A stretch of DNA of 64,000 nt, taken from assembly GCA_958510825.1 (NCBI GenBank), contig OY294049.1, forward strand, positions 37,290,774 to 37,354,773. The letters are read 5' to 3'. This stretch comes from Brachypterus glaber (taxonomy: Eukaryota; Arthropoda; Insecta; Coleoptera; Kateretidae). A program made the position numbers and the translations under genes. Under the pieces are notes generated by a model. It ran no database searches, was not told the origin of the DNA, and was given only the letters and a program-made list of their open reading frames with translations. Below are positions 54,511-64,000 of this stretch, piece after piece (within the stretch, counting starts at the first letter, position 1; each line of letters starts with the position of its first letter).

Positions 54511-55230
54511 AGTAAATGGAAATGGGTGTCGTGCGATACATCATTTTAAAGCTTATAAAATTCTCTCTTCGACAATATATTTTTTAATTTTTTGAGATAT
54601 TTTTTGGGGGCTTAAAATAGGGTTGGAAATGGTGATTTTCAACAAAATTTCAAACAATTTTCGAAAAATGGGTAATTTCATGATGCAAATACGTAAATTA
54701 TAGATTATAGATATTTACAATAAAAATCTTAAAAAATTAAAAATGAAATCCTTAAAAAAATGTTTAAAACATTAAAAAATATATGTAGACTTGTGCGCCA
54801 TCTATTGCTAGATGTAGACAACTACTCATACCTCTCCTAGACTGGAGACTTTGAATGTTAGCAACTTGAAGACTTGTGTGTCTCAAGCACCTAGTACCAC
54901 TAACGAGTGGTTGTCTATATCTAGCAATAGATGGCGCACAAGTCTACATCAATCCAATGCCTATATTCCTTTTGCGAATAAAGTCTAAAAACGTTTTCTT
55001 AATCAGTGTGCAGAGTTGACTCTTGGTACTGAAGAGGGCCAGCAGCCCGAAACTGTCAGTCTACCAATATCAATATCACGATGATTAGAAAATAGATTAA
55101 TGGAATAATAAATTAATATTTTTATAATTTTGTCTAAAATTAAAAATTTCAGTCCTTATTAAAAAATATATGGTCGAATAGGCAGTTTTATTTGCTTTAA
55201 AATGATGTATTACACGACCTCATTTCCGTT
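54511..55230. mobile_element. Inverted-repeat element with AAATGGAAATGGGTGTCG end, interrupted
   Basis: 'AAATGGAAATGGGTGTCGTG' and 'GATACATCATTTTAAAGC' at the left are mirrored by 'GCTTTAAAATGATGTATTAC' and 'ACGACCTCATTTCCGTT' at the right. 'TCTTCGACAATATATTTTTT' pairs with 'AAAAAATATATGGTCGAATA'. A complete smaller MITE (54783-54949) lies near the middle. Confidence 0.8.
54783..54949. mobile_element. MITE with ATGTAGACTTGTGCGCCATC end
   Basis: 'ATGTAGACTTGTGCGCCATC' and 'TATTGCTAGATGTAGACAAC' are mirrored by 'GTTGTCTATATCTAGCAATA' and 'GATGGCGCACAAGTCTACAT'. The arms are nearly identical over 45 bp, and the element is nested in 54511-55230. Confidence 0.88.
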
Positions 55231-55914
55231 AAAAAAATCATCCCATATGCCCCTGACCACATTTAAAAGTAAAAATATCGAATATATGCCAAAAGATAGT
55301 TTAATTTGCCTTATTTAAAGGTTTTAAATCGGAAGATTTTTTTTGCCTCAAATACTGTTTTTTCATTGTTCGATCTTTCAGAAAATAAAATACCCCCTAC
55401 ACGACGCCATTGGTTGCAATATACGGTCGAACAATCAAATCCCATGTAGCCTAGTAAATTAACTGCAAACCGAAACTTTTTTTTTACTTGGGGCAACTTC
55501 TATTCTGCTAAGAGTTTGCAAGTTTCACTCCGTCGAGGCATCGCGTGTTTCTCAAAGATGAAATCCCAGGGGGCCGAGGTAAAACCTAAGACCGGATATC
55601 CGATTGACAGCCGATCCGGAGTCTGGAAACGGGGAAAGGCCCTGGGGGCCGAGGACCACTCCTTCCACTACTTCTTGCTGTCTACCTACGTCTTGCCAGC
55701 TACTTAAACTTTCTTGCTACTCTGAGTTGACTTACTTTCAAGCGACCCTAGGAGAGAAGATCTTATGGCAAAAAAAAGTTTTACAGTTTTTGATGTATTT
55801 ATCACTCTATAGGTTCAAAAACTTTGCCAACACTAAAAAAAAAAGCCGTGAAGATATGTAATGCTACGCATTCCATTATATTATTATATTATTTACAGTA
55901 AATGGTATATTGCA
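55231..55914. other. Stretch with a GC-rich island, nothing named
   Basis: The segment 55515-55700 is GC-rich ('CCCAGGGGGCCGAGG', repeated in part as 'CCCTGGGGGCCGAGGACC') and open in two frames. The half-repeated GGGGCCGAGG word hints at a short internal duplication. No domain is recognised. Confidence 0.4.
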
Positions 55915-56075
55915 TTGGGAACGTTCACGTATTACGTAACGCAAATTTTGATCATTTTGGACCCCCACCCTCCCCCTGTAACGCTATTTACCTATACCAT
56001 TAACATGGGCGTAACACTCCAAAATGACCCCCACTCCCCCCCTAGGAGCGTTACGTAATACTTGAACTTTCCCAT
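55915..56075. mobile_element. MITE with TTGGGAACGTTC end
   Basis: 'TTGGGAACGTTCACGTATTA' and CGTAACGC at the left are mirrored by GCGTTACG and 'TAATACTTGAACTTTCCCA' at the right. Inner 'CATTTTGGACCCCCACCCTC' is paralleled by 'CCAAAATGACCCCCACTCCC', which is a direct and not inverted similarity. Confidence 0.8.
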
Positions 56076-56084
56076 TTCCCAAAT

Positions 56085-56530
56085 ACTTTTGATTTTCAAA
56101 AAAAAAATACATTTAAAAAAAGATCTTTTTTAGAAAACGAAAAATTATAGAAAAAAAAAAATCAAAAAAAAAAGTTTTCAAAGAAACTTATTTTTTTTAA
56201 TTTTTCAGTTTTTTTATTAAATTTTATTTTTGCAAAAAACGAAAAATTAAAAAAAAAATATTTCTTTTTCAAAAAAAAAATAATTTTTTTTTCTAAATTT
56301 TTAATTTTTTTTATTTTATTTTGGCGGAATTTATCCTTATAATAAAAGTAATTTTTCCTGAATTTTCTTTCAGCTTTTTTCGATTTTTTTAAAAGCTTAA
56401 CCCCCAATATCTTTTTTGTTTGTGGGGGGATTACTTTCAAAACTAATACAGAAACATCGTGACATCGGATAGGACAGACAGACAGACGCGTCTAGACTGA
56501 CGGACATTTGAAAAAAAAATTGCCAATTTT
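56085..56530. repeat. A/T-run low-complexity stretch ending in CAGACAGACAG
   Basis: Long A and T homopolymer runs around AAAACGAAAAATTA words, then 'AGGACAGACAGACAGACGCG'. It resembles the low-complexity middle and tail of family F but could not be aligned reliably. The - strand ORF (56162-56440) is a Lys/Phe low-complexity artefact. Confidence 0.5.
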
Positions 56531-57243
56531 TTCATGGAACAAATTTATATCAAAGAATTTTTTGTCTAGGACGATTTTTAATTTTTTGAATTTGAATTTT
56601 GTGAATAATACAGTAATTGGATGTAAAACTCCGCGCATAACCTATCTGAGTTAATGCTCATTTGTTTCCTGTTTTATGGTTGGCAGAATTAATTTAATTA
56701 GTTGTCAGTCTTGTATTTTAAATTATTTGTCAGTTATTTTCACATTAAATAAAAATCCATGAGTATATTTTTGAAAAGCAAGATGAAAATGGTAGAACAA
56801 AACAAGAATGGTACTAAAAAAGCAAACTAAAGCATTAATCTGCAAATTTTTTGTTAGAATGAAATAATATAACGCATAGTTTAATAAAAGTTTCATAATA
56901 AACGAGGGGCACATTTTTTTTTTTGCTTAAAAAAGTTGAAATTACACTCGATCATAATTTGATTTAAAAAATATAGTTTTGTATATTTATTATTTTAATA
57001 GCACTTTATGAAAAAAAAAACTTACTTTTAGTATTATAATTTTAAACAATCTTTTAAATATTGAAAACATTTGTTCTTATAATTATTTGTAAGACGTAAA
57101 ATAATTGTAGGTTAAACCTAAATGTCAAAAATTATCAAAATTACAATGGGTAATAAAAATATCACTAAAAGTCATTTTGAAACCACTAATCATAGCTGCC
57201 TTTTTAAGTTAGCCTGTCTTACAACTAGATTCAACTCTGAGAT
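56531..57243. other. Non-coding stretch; resembles the flanks of 50033-50455
   Basis: 'TGCTCATTTGTTTCCTGTTT' (about 56655) and 'TTCTTATAATTATTTGTAAG' (about 57073) match the sequences on the two sides of family C copy 3, so this is probably another copy of the repeat into which that element inserted. Confidence 0.5.
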
Positions 57244-57878
57244 CACCAAATTCATTATATAGTTACACATGCACACAAAAAAAAGGTCTGATTCCCTAGA
57301 CGTGTAGGCAGAGGCACAGGCCAAAAAAAAATCTGGTTCCTCAGACGAGAAAAACATTTCTATACTTTTTTAGGGTCGCTGGGGTTGATTTGACTTGGTT
57401 AGATCGCATTTCTTTCCTAACCTCAAAAAAGTGATGAAAGTTGAAACATTTCACATTACATTACATTACATGTTTGTTTAACCTCGTACTATTTTACTTA
57501 ATTAAGCATCCCCAAAGTCCAGGACTTGTGTGGGCTAGTAGTAGAGGGAACCACCGGCTTATACTGACTTTCGAACCAGTTTTTATAGGGAGTGTCCGCT
57601 TCACTCACGCCTTCGCCAAATTTCAATTATTAATTAACTGAAAAAGGCAAATCGGCGCCAGTGAGAATCGAACTCACGCTAGTTGTAGTAGACTTGTCAT
57701 GTACAGACGCGGTAGACCACTACACCAATCCTCCCATCACTTTTTTGAGGTTAGCAAACTGACCAAATTAAACGAACCCTAGATTCGGATTCAGCGATCC
57801 CAAAAACATATAGAAATTTTTGTCTCCTTTGGGGAGTCAGACCTGTGTAATTATACAATGAATTTGGTGTGTTATTTA
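57244..57878. mobile_element. Palindromic element with a SINE inserted at its centre
   Basis: 'ACCAAATTCATTATATAGTT' at the left is mirrored by 'AATTATACAATGAATTTGGT' at the right; 'TTTCTATACTTTTTTAGGGT' pairs with 'GATCCCAAAAACATATAGAA'; and TAACCTCAAAAAAGTGAT (57418-57435) pairs exactly with ATCACTTTTTTGAGGTTA (57735-57752). The only thing between the innermost arms is the SINE and about 16 bp. The arms are diverged except for the perfect 18-bp inner pair. Confidence 0.75.
57452..57735 (-). mobile_element. tRNA-derived SINE, full-length copy on the - strand
   Basis: Read on the - strand: head GGGAGGATTGGTGTAGTGG (box A-like), box B AGTTCGATTCT, then 'TTTGGCGAAGGCG', 'AGCCGGTGGTTCCCTCTACT' and 'AGTCCTGGACTTTGGGGATG', ending in a (TAATG)n tail (57452-57471). 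It aligns with 14821-15088 over its full length; the head differs in the anticodon and D-arm regions. Confidence 0.9.
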
Positions 57879-58174
57879 GGTATTTTACTTCATGTTATAT
57901 TTTTTTTTAAGAATTATTTGATGACATATTTCATATAACTGCATTAATTTTAAATAATTACCTTATTTGAATATAGATGGCAATGATATGATCGATTCGT
58001 TCAACTGGCAGTTATTTGCTGCGATCCTGAGTATGGTTTATTGTATGCTGTCCATTTATTGTAATTGACAAATGGGTGACCTACGTGCAAAACTCGTAAA
58101 TACTGTGTGTGTGGGGGTTCATATCTATCTGTATGTTTAGTTCATAGGCCAATCAATGTCCGAAAAATCGTTTT
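57879..58174. other. Non-coding spacer
   Basis: Nothing recognised. Confidence 0.4.
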
Positions 58175-58640
58175 TCTATTTTGCGACTCTTATAAGCTCA
58201 TAATCACACGCATTTTGCGTGTTCTTATAGGCCCATAAGAGGTCTCTACATTTTTTTCTGTTGGGTTGGCAACATACAAAAGCCTATCTCTTGACGTTTT
58301 GCGTGCAAATGTCAATGTCGATTTAAAGTTTAATTTTTTACAAAATGTTGTGTTTGGGTTATTTTTTTCCCTAAATCAGTCATCAATTTAAAGTTTAATT
58401 TTTTACAAAATTTTGTGTTTGGGTTATTTTTTTCCCTAAATCAGTCATCAATTTAAATGTAAGTTTTTTAAATTTTAGAGCAAAATAGAAAAAATTGTAT
58501 AAAGAACTCGTTTCATGGCACGTTTTTAGAGCACTAGTACTTTAGAAAACTCTCCGCATGCGGCTCGTTTTCTAAACTTTGCTCTCGTGCGCTAAAAACG
58601 TATGTTATGAAACTAGTACTTTAATATACTATTTTCTCTA
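58175..58640 (-). repeat. Dispersed repeat family C, copy 4, with internal 65-bp duplication
   Basis: It opens with 'TATTTTGCGACTCTTATAAG' and closes with 'ACTAGTACTTTAATATACTA'. A 65-bp segment starting 'AAAGTTTAATTTTTTACAAA' at 58325 is repeated at 58390 with one or two changes. It lacks the 'GCCACAATTTTAACATGG' middle. Confidence 0.85.
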
Positions 58641-58861
58641 TAATCGGAATTATTTTATAAAACCACTTTTTTATCAAGTGTGTGGTGTGTTTCTCATTAC
58701 CTAGTTTTAATTTATCTGGAAAAATAAAAGTTTCAGGAGAGTCATATTTTGAATTAACATTGCCTAAAAGAAAAAAGAGAGAAATCATAATTATGACATT
58801 CTGTAGCGTAAAGGTTAAAAACCGAATCATCAATGTGAATTCTTAAAAACTGAAGATAAGA
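58641..58861. other. Spacer between family C copy and MITE
   Basis: Nothing recognised. Confidence 0.4.
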
Positions 58862-58996
58862 CTACCCTGTTAAAAATGACGGGTCTGGGCGGGTATAAAT
58901 GGTGCATAAACCGGACTTGAGCGGGTGAAATTCACCCGCCAAGTCCGGTCTATGCTACATTTATACAGCGCAGACCCGTCATTTTCAATAGGGTAG
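58862..58996. mobile_element. 135-bp MITE with CTACCCTGTTAAAAATGACG end
   Basis: 'CTACCCTGTTAAAAATGACG' and 'GGTCTG' at the left are mirrored by 'CAGACCCGTCATTTTCAATA' and GGGTAG at the right, and the centre CCGGACTTGAGCGGGTGAA/TTCACCCGCCAAGTCCGG is also palindromic, so the whole element is one hairpin. Confidence 0.9.
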
Positions 58997-59019
58997 CTTT
59001 AAACTAAGAATAAATAAAC

Positions 59020-59525
59020 GTTTTTCTATTTTGCGACTCTTATAAGCTCATAATCACACGCATTTTGCGGGTTCTTATAGGCCCATAAGAGGTCTGTACT
59101 TTTTGTTCTTTTGGGTTGGCAACAGACCTGGCCTATAGCTTGACGTTTTCCGTGCAAATGTCAATGTCGCTTTAAAGTTGAATTTTCTGCAAAACTTTGT
59201 GTTTAGGTTATTTTTACCATGTTAAAATTGTGGCTTCGTTAATTGCAGTAAAAAAGAGAAGAGATGACTATAAAATATATCAAAATATCATTTGTTCTTA
59301 GAATTTTAAACACGGTGTAAACTGTAATGCCAATCCAAAACAAAAATCACTAAATCAGTCATCAATTTAAATGTAAGTTTTTTTAAATTTTAGAGCAAAA
59401 TAGAAAAAATTGTATAAAGCACTCGTTTCATAACACGTTTCAAGCGCACTCGCCGCAAGCGGCTCGTTTTCTAAACTTGTGCGCTAAAAACGTATGTTAT
59501 GAAACTAGTACTTTAATATACTATT
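59020..59525 (-). repeat. Dispersed repeat family C, copy 5 (most complete)
   Basis: It includes all blocks: 'TATTTTGCGACTCTTATAAG', 'GAACACGCAAAATGCGTG'-equivalent, 'CCATGTTAAAATTGTGGCTT', 'AAAACACGGTGTAAACTG'-type middle and 'ACTAGTACTTTAATATACTA'. It is in the same orientation as copy 4, 380 bp away. Confidence 0.85.
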
Positions 59526-60631
59526 TTTAACAATTATTTTAAAGTTTTTTATAAGAAATAAATGTATATTTAAGTGGCTTATTACATCTGTCATGGTGAA
59601 AATATAATAATATATATTTAACTGGCCTATCATATCTATCTGTCTGTTTGTGTAGATGAGAGATATATATATTTTTACCCCTGCAGTATATTCGGTCCTG
59701 TCCTATGTGGCCTAGCCGACCCGGCCACTGTGTTTGATCGATATTGTCCACCCTGGATACTCTGCACACTCCTCGTTCCCCAGACCCCTGCGGGGGTAGT
59801 CTCCCTCCTCCCACAAGGGTAGCTCACACACACACACATACACTACCCGGTCTATTTCTAGGGCTCAAGGACGCTCCATAGCACACCATTAGAGTAATAT
59901 GAAAGGCCTGAACAATCCTGCACAAAAATGTATAATGGGATGTTTTAGAAAAGTACGTAGCATAGTGGTTTCAAAAAGAGTTTTTAACTTTTATAGACGT
60001 GATAAATGAACGATATGAAAAGTTTAGGTCGAAAACGATCTATATTCTCCTTTTAAAAAATTGAGAGATGTAACAAACGTACTTACAACATAATATAAAG
60101 GGTTTTTATGCAAGATTTTATCTCTTATATCTTATATATTTTATTCTTATAAGGATATCAAAGATAAAAACTGCAATAAAGGCTGAGGCCTAAAATAAAA
60201 ATGTAAATATGCTAAATTTTGGTTTGTAGCCTTATTATCGGTGACAATAAAATCTATTAAAATAAACAGACCCCCCAGACGCCTCATCTAGCTTCCATAT
60301 TTAGGAAAAAAACTAAAATATGATCATATTTATCATATGAAATGTGACCCTTCATATGTAAGCCTGCTTGCTTTCAAATGCATTTCCTGATATCTGTGAC
60401 CATTTTTTACTGTGTATGACATTACTGTATATAAACGAATCTAAGATTCAGATTCAGAGTTGTGCTGTGATAATCTTGGTGTGTAAAATTAAAGTGGTAT
60501 TTGAAATTAGAGAAGCAGGTGCACTACGGCGTAAATTTTTAACAGTGTAACTTAACCACAAACATAACACTAAAAACGTGCTCTTTCTTTGCTCGTCAAT
60601 CCAGTGAACCACCATGCCAACTTACTTATAT
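59526..60631. other. Non-coding stretch with (CA)n and a GC-rich patch
   Basis: A GC-rich patch lies at 59690-59820, followed by an (AC)n run at about 59828-59843. ORFs at 59539-59814 and 60368-60550 show no motifs. Confidence 0.45.
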
Positions 60632-61362
60632 TACACTGCTCTACAAAAAAGATTTTCTCTTATTTGCCGGGGAACTTTTAGTTGAGTCTGGCTATATTTG
60701 ATGCGCTGATATCGGAACCTTTGTCCTTTTTTCTTAATCAGCTCGTTTTTTGAGATATAGAGCACAGTGGTTTTTTTGCCTGAACTTGTAGTAAAAAAAA
60801 AACAACTTCTAATTATTTTTTTTTACCGTGGATTGGTTCTCTAATAATGGGGCTCGGTGCCAAAAAAGCGGATTAAAATATCTTTATTCGTTTCTTTTTT
60901 ATATGCTTCTAAATTCAAAAAATAAGATTTTTACGCATTTTTTTGATATTTTTTTATAAAAAAATTATATAAATACTAAAAATACGGCTTTAATTTTCAT
61001 ACCGTAATACTAATACAGGTTTATAAAAATTAAAAAAGTTTTAGATTTAATAATCCAGTGTCGGAGATTTTACCGGGGGTTATCGAAAAAAAAACCAAGA
61101 ATATTGAAGTATTTTTTTTATTTTTAAAAGAGCAACACTTTTATTATGAAAAAAACATAAAGAAAAATTAAAAAAAAAATCTCCTTGCTTTAAGACATTC
61201 AAATAACATTAAATAAACATTGAATAATTCAAAATATTCTTGTTCTGCTTTCAATAACTCCATAATAAAAGTAAAAAACAAGCAAGGTTCGGAAAACAGC
61301 GCTTCAAATAGGTCAAACATCAACTGAAATGACCTCGGAAAATTTTTGAGTGTAGAGCAATG
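60632..61362. mobile_element. Possible inverted-repeat element with TACACTGCTCTACA end
   Basis: 'TTACACTGCTCTACAAAAAA' at the left and 'TTTTTGAGTGTAGAGCAATG' plus TTA at the right are inverted at their ends; the inner sequence (T-rich left, A-rich right) is compatible but not closely matched. Confidence 0.5.
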
Positions 61363-61436
61363 TTACTTAAGGCCAAAATAAGCCATCTCAATTTTTTTTC
61401 CGAATTTGAGATCGAAAATTTGAGAGATCAAATATC

Positions 61437-61771
61437 ATTATCCAATACATACAGATAATAAGACAATTACCAGCTTTATTTTAAATAGATAAACTCAATA
61501 ATAACCCCCGCGTGGCTTTTACTTTATTGAGTAGATAATTATTTATTTTACCCACTCAACTGTCACTTGTCAAATTATTTTCTTGTAAATGTCATTAAAA
61601 TTTTTAATAAAAATTTGAATTCCTAAGCTATTTATTGGATAAAACCTTGTATGGCACTCATGGGTAAACCGATATTGCCCTCTCGAAAATTAACCTGTTT
61701 GGCTGACACCTCGTAGATTAATTTTCTCATGGGCAATATCTTACTTTACCCACTAGTACCATAAACAACTA
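61437..61771 (+). repeat. Dispersed repeat family S, copy 3 (most complete)
   Basis: It runs from 'TATCCAATACATACAGATAA' to 'TACCCACTAGTACCATAAAC'. It contains the short hairpin 'GAAAATTAACCTG'...'TTAATTTTCTCATGGGCAAT' missing from copy 2. Confidence 0.85.
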
Positions 61772-62604
61772 TTACAAGTAGATGTTCGTAAAAAAAGGTA
61801 TTTACGGTACTAGTGATTTAAGTAATTTTGCTTCACCACTTGTCCAGAAAAACGAAAAACTAACTAAACAAAAAAATCAAAAAAAAAATAAAAATAACAA
61901 ATAATAAAAGTATTATATTTTTTATAATTAGAAAACAAATAGTGAATGAAAAGAAACGGATAGTTAAAAATTACGAATAGAACATTATAAAAGCATATTA
62001 AAAAACTAAAAACGATCCTAATGAAATTGTCGCATCTCTCCACACAAACTAATTGATGCTCGTTTGTTACGATTACATTTTGTTTTGTTTCCTTTTGTTG
62101 GTAATGCCGCTATTCTCTCATCGACCTGTTGATTGCTGATAAACTGCTACTTTGTAACCGATTTGCGAAGTTTATTTAGTAAAAAAATGTTAACGGCTGC
62201 CACATTTTTAAACACAGTATCGATACTCTATTGATTTTTTTTTACAGAAATTAATTGTTTTAACATACTCGAAAGTTTATTCATTCTCTACTATTTTTTT
62301 TAGAGAAAGTATCAATTTCATGCGCATGTACCGAAATTAAAACAAAAGAGATCTTTGTCCAGAAAAAAACTATTTCCTTTTATCGATGGTAGGCAACTTC
62401 AAGTACAATACACATTTTGTTTAATGTCAAAAACCTGGCACATAATAACCTCAAAAACAAGAAATTATTTATTTATATGATATGAATATGAAACTGCCAG
62501 GTACCTAACGAGTACGAAATGGTAAATAACGTAAAAAAAAATTATAAAAGTCAAATGGTTTAATTTTTTTTAATTTAATGGTTTATATATTTAAGGGGTT
62601 TTAT
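61772..62604. other. Non-coding stretch, nothing recognised
   Basis: AT-rich. 'ATACTCTATTGATTTTTTTT' and similar runs only; no gene. Confidence 0.4.
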
Positions 62605-62930
62605 TTATGTGTGACGGGGTAATTTTTGACCACGATAACTCAAGAACGCTTCGGGCTAAATACTAAGTTCTAGGTTGGGATTATTTTTCGTAAAAATCAG
62701 ATTGGGGCAAGGGGGTAAAATGGGGTAAATTTTTTTTTCAAAAATATATTTTTTACAATTAATTATTCGTTTTACGAAAAAAGAAAGTTTTTTTGAATTT
62801 TTTTTTTAATTTTTTTTAATTTTGTTTTTAATTTTTTTTTTTGTTTTTGATGTTAATGAATCTAGGCCTATAGGGAAAAGTATTATTTTGTTGGTTTGGA
62901 CCTACTCGAAAACTAGACTCGTCCAGCAGG
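62605..62930 (-). repeat. Dispersed repeat family F, copy 3
   Basis: On the - strand it follows copy 2 (44640-45040): 'CCAACAAAATAATACTTTTC', 'TATAGGCCTAGATTCATT', A-rich middle, 'TTTACCCCATTTTACCCCCT', and 'CTTGAGTTATCGTGGTCAAA' at its end. Confidence 0.75.
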
Positions 62931-63184
62931 TACAAACAAAAGTAAAACCTAATTTTTCTTAACTAAATAAGGCAGATACTGCGTTTTTAAATGGAGCACG
63001 AAATCAGTTACTACAAAGCTTTATTTTAATTGTTTGACAAGTTTATCTTTATTTATTTACTGCAATATCGTTTTTAATAAAAATATTGAATTGATCTCGT
63101 TTGAATGGCGATTTCTCCCGTTAGATTAGACAGGGACAAAAGTTCTACCCAAAAAGGATAGAAGACATACATACACTCCCACTT
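62931..63184. other. Non-coding spacer
   Basis: Nothing recognised. Confidence 0.4.
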
Positions 63185-63460
63185 CCACCAAACCAAACAA
63201 ATTCTGTATTTGTTCTTTGTTGAACAAATACAATATTTACTTGGCCGGGCGAAAAGTGTAACAATTTAATATTTATTAAAGAAATTACTGGCGCCATCTA
63301 AATTTTAGTAGAATTATCTTATTCTACAGATTCACATTAGCTATGTTCGTTCGTACCGCGCAGTGCTACACTTCCCGGCCAACCAAATAAATACTGTATT
63401 TGTTGTATGAAAAACAAATACAGTATTTATATGGTTGGCTGGAAAGTGTAGCACAAATGA
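63185..63460. mobile_element. Element of paired hairpins built on AAATACTGTATTTGTT
   Basis: The first hairpin ('CTGTATTTGTTCTTTG'/'GAACAAATACAA', about 63203-63233) and second ('TACTGTATTTGTTG'/'AACAAATACAGTA', about 63391-63428) share words, and 'TTGGCCGGGCGAAAAGTGTA' near 63240 is mirrored by 'TACACTTCCCGGCCAA' near 63368, with a third copy 'GGTTGGCTGGAAAGTGTAGC' near 63433. This suggests a palindromic element with a duplicated end. Confidence 0.65.
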
Positions 63461-64000
63461 GATAGAGATAGGGTAGACGTCTTTTGTTTCATAATTCTAG
63501 TTGTAGAGATCTCCATTGTTCAATATTTATTGCTTTAAAGTAAATACCTACTTTTATACATTTATATTTATTTTTGAATTGTTATCTCTTTACATTCTTT
63601 GCAAGATAAACTTTTTAATAAAACTATCATAGAAATTTAGTAAACGCTGGACATAAAATACTCAAAGATTATTTTTTATTTGATTATATCTATACGCGTT
63701 TAATAAATCTGTACGAAAAGTTTAATTTTTCGCACTAGTGTGAAAAATAAAATAGTCTACCGTGACTGATGACGTTTCAACACACACGTCAAATTTTTTG
63801 TCAAAAATACAATCGCCCTAAAAACCGTATTTTTCGTCCTTGCATCTTAAACTATAATTTATTTATTGATATTACGTAAAATTCTAGTTCAATGATATTA
63901 AAATACCAATAAAATTAAATAATTATAACTATCGATAAAATTACAGTAGTCTGTGCTAATATAGAAAACAGAAAAACGACTGCGCCATATCGATTTCGAA
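63461..64000. other. Non-coding stretch to the window end
   Basis: Nothing recognised. Confidence 0.4.

Noticed and set aside
56162..56440. 92-codon Lys/Phe-rich ORF
   Set aside because: Low-complexity A/T runs give an open frame by chance.

Overview
The window reads as insect nuclear DNA: AT-rich, intron-containing, microsatellite-bearing and crowded with short inverted-repeat (MITE-like) elements, LINE pieces and a tRNA-derived SINE. The repeat load and the 'ACAGGGTG'-ended palindromic families suggest a large repeat-rich insect genome, possibly a beetle; the species call is inference only. There is no sign of prokaryotic or viral organisation.

Host coding content is sparse. Only two stretches look like exons of a cellular gene: 13137-13268 and 20516-21142 (or 21085), + strand, in phase, joined across a 7.2 kb intron. 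Together they encode the conserved block of a nucleolar protein 4 (NOL4/NOL4L)-like protein. Upstream exons lie left of the window. The 3' side either ends at the stop at 21142 or continues far to the right, in which case most of the remaining 43 kb would be intron.

Layout. 1-12 kb: a 5'-truncated LINE with an intact 832-codon reverse-transcriptase frame and a perfect 14-bp target-site duplication (1922-4653), a nested pair of inverted-repeat elements (5574-6325), an ACATCGGCAC-ended element (7223-7947), and copies of a 210-bp MITE, one interrupted by a 1-kb foldback that carries a hammerhead-ribozyme-like motif in each arm. 13-21 kb: the NOL4-like exons, with an intron holding a SINE, a 1.65-kb near-palindrome and several hairpin elements. 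21-52 kb: repeats only, including LINE remnants (35.7 kb and 43.3 kb), nested MITEs, local tandem duplications and three dispersed families with two to five copies each. 52.7-53.65 kb: a Penelope-like retroelement remnant with a GIY-YIG endonuclease frame between 96-bp inverted terminal repeats that carry hammerhead-ribozyme motifs. 53.8-64 kb: more MITEs, a SINE inserted at the centre of a palindromic element, and inverted copies of families seen earlier.

The most notable material is the hammerhead-bearing inverted-repeat retroelement pair (10.9-12.0 kb and 52.7-53.65 kb) and the layered element-in-element insertions, several of which can be ordered in time from the sequence. No CRISPR array, operon, rRNA or toxin gene is visible. 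The tRNA-like sequence seen is a SINE head, not a tRNA gene.
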